DNA of 9,277 nt from Bordetella parapertussis. Its GTDB lineage: Bacteria; Pseudomonadota; Gammaproteobacteria; Burkholderiales; Burkholderiaceae_C. Each line of letters starts with the position of its first letter. The stretch's first letter is position 1. The stretch is from positions 1 to 9,277 of the forward strand of contig CAMDAN010000090.1 of the NCBI GenBank assembly GCA_945888535.1. The letters are read 5' to 3'. The notes under the pieces were generated by a model. That model did not search any database, was not told where the DNA came from, and saw nothing but the letters and a program-made list of their open reading frames with translations. Positions 7,172 through 9,277 of the stretch are shown here, one piece after another. Both the position numbers and the translations under genes were made by a program.

Positions 7172-7256
7172 GAGGAGGAAAAAAAATAAGAAAGTACCGT
7201 TATTGTGAACGACCCAAGTCAACTATTTCGCTTGCGGTTTGCGCTATTCTTGGGTG
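7172..7256. other. azlC-ubiC divergent intergenic region
   Basis: These 85 bases separate the divergent starts of azlC and ubiC and must hold any promoters for both. I see a pyrimidine-rich azlC leader, a TTGACT on the - strand at 7217-7222, and a spaced 7-bp inverted repeat: ACCCAAG at 7212-7218 and CTTGGGT at 7249-7255. The right arm ends just before the ubiC ATG. No convincing complete sigma-70 promoter can be drawn for either gene. The repeat may be an operator or chance. Confidence 0.4.
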
Positions 7257-7793
7257 ATGAACTTACTGTGCCAACCTAAGCCGATATCTGCATCCCTTCG
7301 CCATTGGCTTTTCGCCCCCGGTTCGCTCACGGAACGGTTGCGTCAGCATGGTCAGGTCACGGTAAAGATCTTGAACCAAGGCAGCCAACGCTTATGGCCT
7401 GATGAACAATTTGACCTAGGGCAAAGCAACGCCCATACGCGGGAAGTTTTTTTGCTGCTGAACGGCCGGCCTATTGTTTGGGCTCGCAGCGCAACGCTGC
7501 ACACCGCGATACAAGGTCCTTGGAAGGCGATGACACATTTAGGAACGCGCCCCTTGGCGGAATTGTTGTTTCAAGACCGCGCCGTATTGCGCAGTCCGCT
7601 TCAGGCACACGCCTTAGCTCGCCATGGTGAAGTTGAGAGAAAAATGCGCGGTGCTTGGGCTCAGTTCCATTCGAACACCACCGAAAATCCGATGCCGCGC
7701 TGGGGCAGAAGCTCCGTGTTTTGGCGTCATGGCCAACCCCTGCGGGTATTCGAAGCGTTTGCACCGTGGGTGCAAACGCTAGATTGCGGTTAA
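7257..7793 (+). CDS. ubiC: Chorismate lyase, first step of ubiquinone synthesis
   Basis: UbiC removes pyruvate from chorismate to give 4-hydroxybenzoate, the ring precursor of ubiquinone, in the cytoplasm. The 178-residue protein has the family layout. TREVFLLLNGRPIVWARS (61-78) holds Arg62, matching E. coli Arg76, and RVFEAFAP (163-170) holds Glu166, matching E. coli Glu155; both are active-site residues. LGTRPLAELLF (95-105) and RWGRSSVFWRHGQPLRVFE (148-166) correspond to the conserved GKTPLGRYLF and WGRRS/SGKPLLLTE regions. It is slightly longer than the E. coli enzyme (165). The start is taken as ATG 7257; an in-frame GTG lies at 7254 and a TTG at 7239, and no Shine-Dalgarno sequence favours one. 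ubiA is not next to it here, unlike E. coli. Its TAA overlaps the stop of the convergent desaturase gene. Confidence 0.9.
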   Translation: MNLLCQPKPISASLRHWLFAPGSLTERLRQHGQVTVKILNQGSQRLWPDEQFDLGQSNAHTREVFLLLNGRPIVWARSATLHTAIQGPWKAMTHLGTRPLAELLFQDRAVLRSPLQAHALARHGEVERKMRGAWAQFHSNTTENPMPRWGRSSVFWRHGQPLRVFEAFAPWVQTLDCG

Positions 7794-8668
7794 GACGCTT
7801 CTTTGGGTGGCGCTACGTAGGCGCTACCCCCAAATTTAAGCGCACTGTGTTCGCGCTTTGATTGCAAAAAGGGGTAGAACATTTGGTGATACCAACGTTC
7901 TTGACCAAATAAATGGTCATCTACCAGACCCACTTTTTCAGGGAACTTGCGAGTGATCAAGGCCGAGCCAAAAATCAAATCCCAAATAAACAGCATATTT
8001 CCAAAGTTGCCTTTGTAGTGGCCGATGCCGTCATCATTGGTGATCGCGTGGTGCGCCCAATGGGTCGCTGGTGTTGAAATAGTTCGCTCCAACACCCACA
8101 TCACAGGACGCAGTGCCGGTATTTTGTACAAGGGCTCATCCCAACGCCAAGCGGAGTGGGCTCCCAAAATAATCGCGAGTTTTGCCACGACATACAAAGC
8201 GTAAATCATGCCGCCAAAACCCAAGTACAACAAAGCGCCAGCAATCCAAAGACCCGGCATCATCATGTAGTAGAAGAAGTTATTGCGGAATGTCACGCGA
8301 ATGCTCATGTACTGTGCCGAGTGGTGCGCCCGGTGCAACGGCCACAACAAAGGCGAATGCGAGGCACGGTGCCAAAGGTATTGGGTCAAATCATCACCGA
8401 CCAACAAGATTCCGACCATGGCATACCAAGGAAGGTGCGCAAGTGAATCTTTCAGTTCAGGAAAGAAAGCTAATCCCAACTTGCCGCTAAGCAAAATAGC
8501 AAGCGGTTGGGTAATAGCCACAAGACTCAAGAACATCAACAACTCTAGCTTGGTGTCGTTGCTATTGGCGGTTACGGTTGCTTTGTAACGCCGACTTACG
8601 TATTCCATCACCCCAAACCCCAACAAGAGCATGAGTACCAACGCGTTTTGAACTTGCACAGCTGTCAT
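7790..8668 (-). CDS. Fatty acid hydroxylase / sterol desaturase family membrane protein
   Basis: This 292-residue integral membrane di-iron oxygenase belongs to the fatty acid hydroxylase superfamily. The histidine boxes are HRASH (His100 and His104), HRAHH (His112, His115, His116) and HWAHH (His203, His206, His207), with NDDGIGHYKGNFGN (211-224) after the last box carrying another likely iron ligand, His217. Hydrophobic segments lie near residues 6-23, 43-62, 80-93, 133-150 and 154-171. The start is ATG 8668: an AGGAG sits 7 bases upstream, which decides against the TTG at 8671. Family members hydroxylate or desaturate lipids; the substrate is unknown, and 'sterol' is only the family name. 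It converges on ubiC with shared stop bases and diverges from the nitroreductase gene, with a plausible own promoter. Confidence 0.92.
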   Translation of the reverse strand: MTAVQVQNALVLMLLLGFGVMEYVSRRYKATVTANSNDTKLELLMFLSLVAITQPLAILLSGKLGLAFFPELKDSLAHLPWYAMVGILLVGDDLTQYLWHRASHSPLLWPLHRAHHSAQYMSIRVTFRNNFFYYMMMPGLWIAGALLYLGFGGMIYALYVVAKLAIILGAHSAWRWDEPLYKIPALRPVMWVLERTISTPATHWAHHAITNDDGIGHYKGNFGNMLFIWDLIFGSALITRKFPEKVGLVDDHLFGQERWYHQMFYPFLQSKREHSALKFGGSAYVAPPKEAS

Positions 8669-8675
8669 CAATCGT

Positions 8676-8680
8676 CTCCT
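8676..8680 (-). promoter_or_regulatory. Shine-Dalgarno sequence of the desaturase gene
   Basis: On the - strand this reads AGGAG within TTTAGGAGACG, with a 7-base spacer to the ATG at 8668. It is one of the two well-formed, well-spaced ribosome binding sites in the window, and it selects the ATG over the adjacent TTG. Confidence 0.7.
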
Positions 8681-8695
8681 AAAGTTTCATCATCT

Positions 8696-8724
8696 CTTTT
8701 AATGATCGCATTGTATGGAATCAA
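8696..8724 (-). promoter_or_regulatory. Candidate sigma-70 promoter for the desaturase gene
   Basis: On the - strand TTGATT (8724-8719) is followed after exactly 17 bases by TAAAAG (8701-8696). Each hexamer matches the sigma-70 consensus at four of six positions. Transcription would start near 8689 and give a leader of about 20 bases that still contains the AGGAG. Spacing and position are good, but the call is by eye only. Confidence 0.4.
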
Positions 8725-8745
8725 TTTTAGAAAATCTAGCAGATT

Positions 8746-8755
8746 ACCCTAGGGT
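8746..8755. repeat. Perfect 10-bp palindrome in a divergent promoter region
   Basis: ACCCTAGGGT reads the same on both strands and does not extend further. It lies between the desaturase and nitroreductase genes, about 20 bases upstream of both candidate -35 elements. Related bits nearby, CCTAA at 8767-8771 and TTAGG at 8780-8784, form a second small inverted repeat. It could be an operator half-site pair for a dimeric regulator; chance is not excluded. Confidence 0.4.
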
Positions 8756-8774
8756 TTACGATCACTCCTAAGTG

Positions 8775-8802
8775 TTGCTTTAGGTGACTCTCGGGCTAAA
8801 AG
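8775..8802 (+). promoter_or_regulatory. Weak candidate promoter for the nitroreductase gene
   Basis: TTGCTT (8775-8780) and TAAAAG (8797-8802) are separated by 16 bases. Transcription would start near 8809, leaving a leader of about 14 bases, just enough to keep the AGGA ribosome binding site. Matches to the consensus are partial, so this is a tentative call. Confidence 0.25.
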
Positions 8803-8811
8803 TCGAATGAT

Positions 8812-8815
8812 AGGA
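8812..8815 (+). promoter_or_regulatory. Shine-Dalgarno sequence of the nitroreductase gene
   Basis: AGGA with a 7-base spacer to the ATG at 8823 supports that start. The stretch TAGGATTGAAAA before the ATG is purine-rich, unlike the leaders of most genes in the left block. Confidence 0.55.
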
Positions 8816-8822
8816 TTGAAAA

Positions 8823-9277
8823 ATGCAATTCAACCAACTCATCAAAGCGCGAAAAAGCGTGCGCGGTTACCAAAATAAACCCGTACCTCGCGAAGTCATA
8901 GAAGCCATCATCGAAGTCGCCAAATGGGCGCCCTCGTCTATGAATACCCAACCCTGGCATGTGCATGTGGTTACCGGCGAACCTCTGGAACGCATTCGCA
9001 AAGGGAATACCGACAACATGGTGGCTGGAATTCCTCCCAAAAGGGACTTTCCAATGAAGGAGTCCTATGAAGGGGTTCACCGCAAACGCCAAAGTGACGT
9101 GGCCGTCCAACTCTTTGAGGCCATGGGCATTGAACGGGAAGACAAAGAGCGCCGAACGGATTGGGTGATGCGTGGATTTCGCCAATTTGACGCGCCCGTG
9201 TCCTTGGTCTTAACCTACGACAAGTACCTTGAGCCCGCCGCAATCAGCCAGTTTGACTTAGGCGCTTTTTCACATGC
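8823..9277 (+). CDS. Nitroreductase family flavoprotein (5' part only)
   Basis: This is the N-terminal 151 residues of an FMN-dependent nitroreductase, open to the window end; family members are about 200-230 residues. Such enzymes reduce nitro groups, quinones or related electrophiles with NAD(P)H, and usually work as cytoplasmic homodimers. The FMN-phosphate region RKSVRGY is at residues 10-16, PVPREVIEAIIEVAKWAPSS at 20-39 and the conserved SSMNTQPWHVHVV at 38-50. WVMRGFRQFDAPV (near 114-126) leads into the central strand VLTYD. The start at ATG 8823 follows a good AGGA. It diverges from the desaturase gene. The natural substrate is not evident, and the flavin site contributed by the C-terminal part lies outside the window. 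Confidence 0.93.
   Translation, partial: MQFNQLIKARKSVRGYQNKPVPREVIEAIIEVAKWAPSSMNTQPWHVHVVTGEPLERIRKGNTDNMVAGIPPKRDFPMKESYEGVHRKRQSDVAVQLFEAMGIEREDKERRTDWVMRGFRQFDAPVSLVLTYDKYLEPAAISQFDLGAFSH

Noticed and set aside
7173..7190. AGGAGG followed by A8 on the + strand as a ribosome site for a small gene
   Set aside because: No start codon follows within a usable distance. The tract is the azlC leader read from the wrong strand.
8156..8588. Three open + strand frames inside the desaturase gene
   Set aside because: They lie opposite a well-conserved gene, have no recognisable domain or ribosome site, and their composition is that of an antisense shadow.
8796..9243. Minus-strand open frames opposite the nitroreductase gene
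   Set aside because: The + strand frame carries the clear nitroreductase motifs and a ribosome site; the opposite frames are shadows.
1..9277. Defence island, mobile element, CRISPR array, prophage or a new multi-gene system
   Set aside because: No transposase, integrase, nuclease-helicase set, direct repeat array, tRNA or attachment site is visible. Every large frame belongs to a known housekeeping or metabolic family, and base composition looks even by eye.

Overview
The window looks like ordinary chromosomal DNA of a betaproteobacterium, most likely Burkholderiales and Comamonadaceae-like. That placement is an inference from protein character (a 427-residue TrpS with a C-terminal extension, a linked PHP phosphatase/YciO/site-2 protease/TrpS run, a betaproteobacterial-type nitroreductase) and from a moderate GC content, judged by eye. 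No RNA gene, insertion sequence, CRISPR array, prophage gene or integration site is visible. Coding density is very high: the largest gene-free stretch is about 154 bases (8669-8822).

Left block, 1-6129, all on the + strand: the 3' part of an AMP-forming acyl-CoA synthetase, rluA (pseudouridine synthase), an rnm/trpH-type PHP phosphatase, yciO, an M50-type site-2 protease homologue, trpS, and an EamA/DMT-family transporter. Intergenic gaps are only 11-28 bases with no visible terminator, so much of it could be one transcript. Four of these genes act on RNA or belong to RNA-linked families: rRNA/tRNA pseudouridylation, rRNA 5'-end maturation or nucleotide phosphatase, the Sua5/YciO fold, and tRNA charging. 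The rnm-yciO pair is also adjacent in E. coli.

Right block, 6130-9277, alternates strand. azlC and azlD (branched-chain amino acid exporter, - strand, ATGA overlap) converge on the EamA gene. ubiC (chorismate lyase, first step of ubiquinone synthesis) is + strand and diverges from azlC. A three-histidine-box membrane fatty acid hydroxylase/sterol desaturase (- strand) converges on ubiC so tightly that the two stop codons share the four bases TTAA. A nitroreductase (+ strand, cut by the window end) diverges from the desaturase across a regulatory region that holds a 10-bp perfect palindrome.

I found no clearly new multi-gene system. The observations most worth a second look are: the start of the PHP gene, where the Shine-Dalgarno sequence is spaced for an AUA codon rather than the GUG it abuts; the YegP/DUF1508-like tail on TrpS; the RNA-metabolism grouping; the shared stop-codon overlap; and the palindrome between the desaturase and nitroreductase genes.
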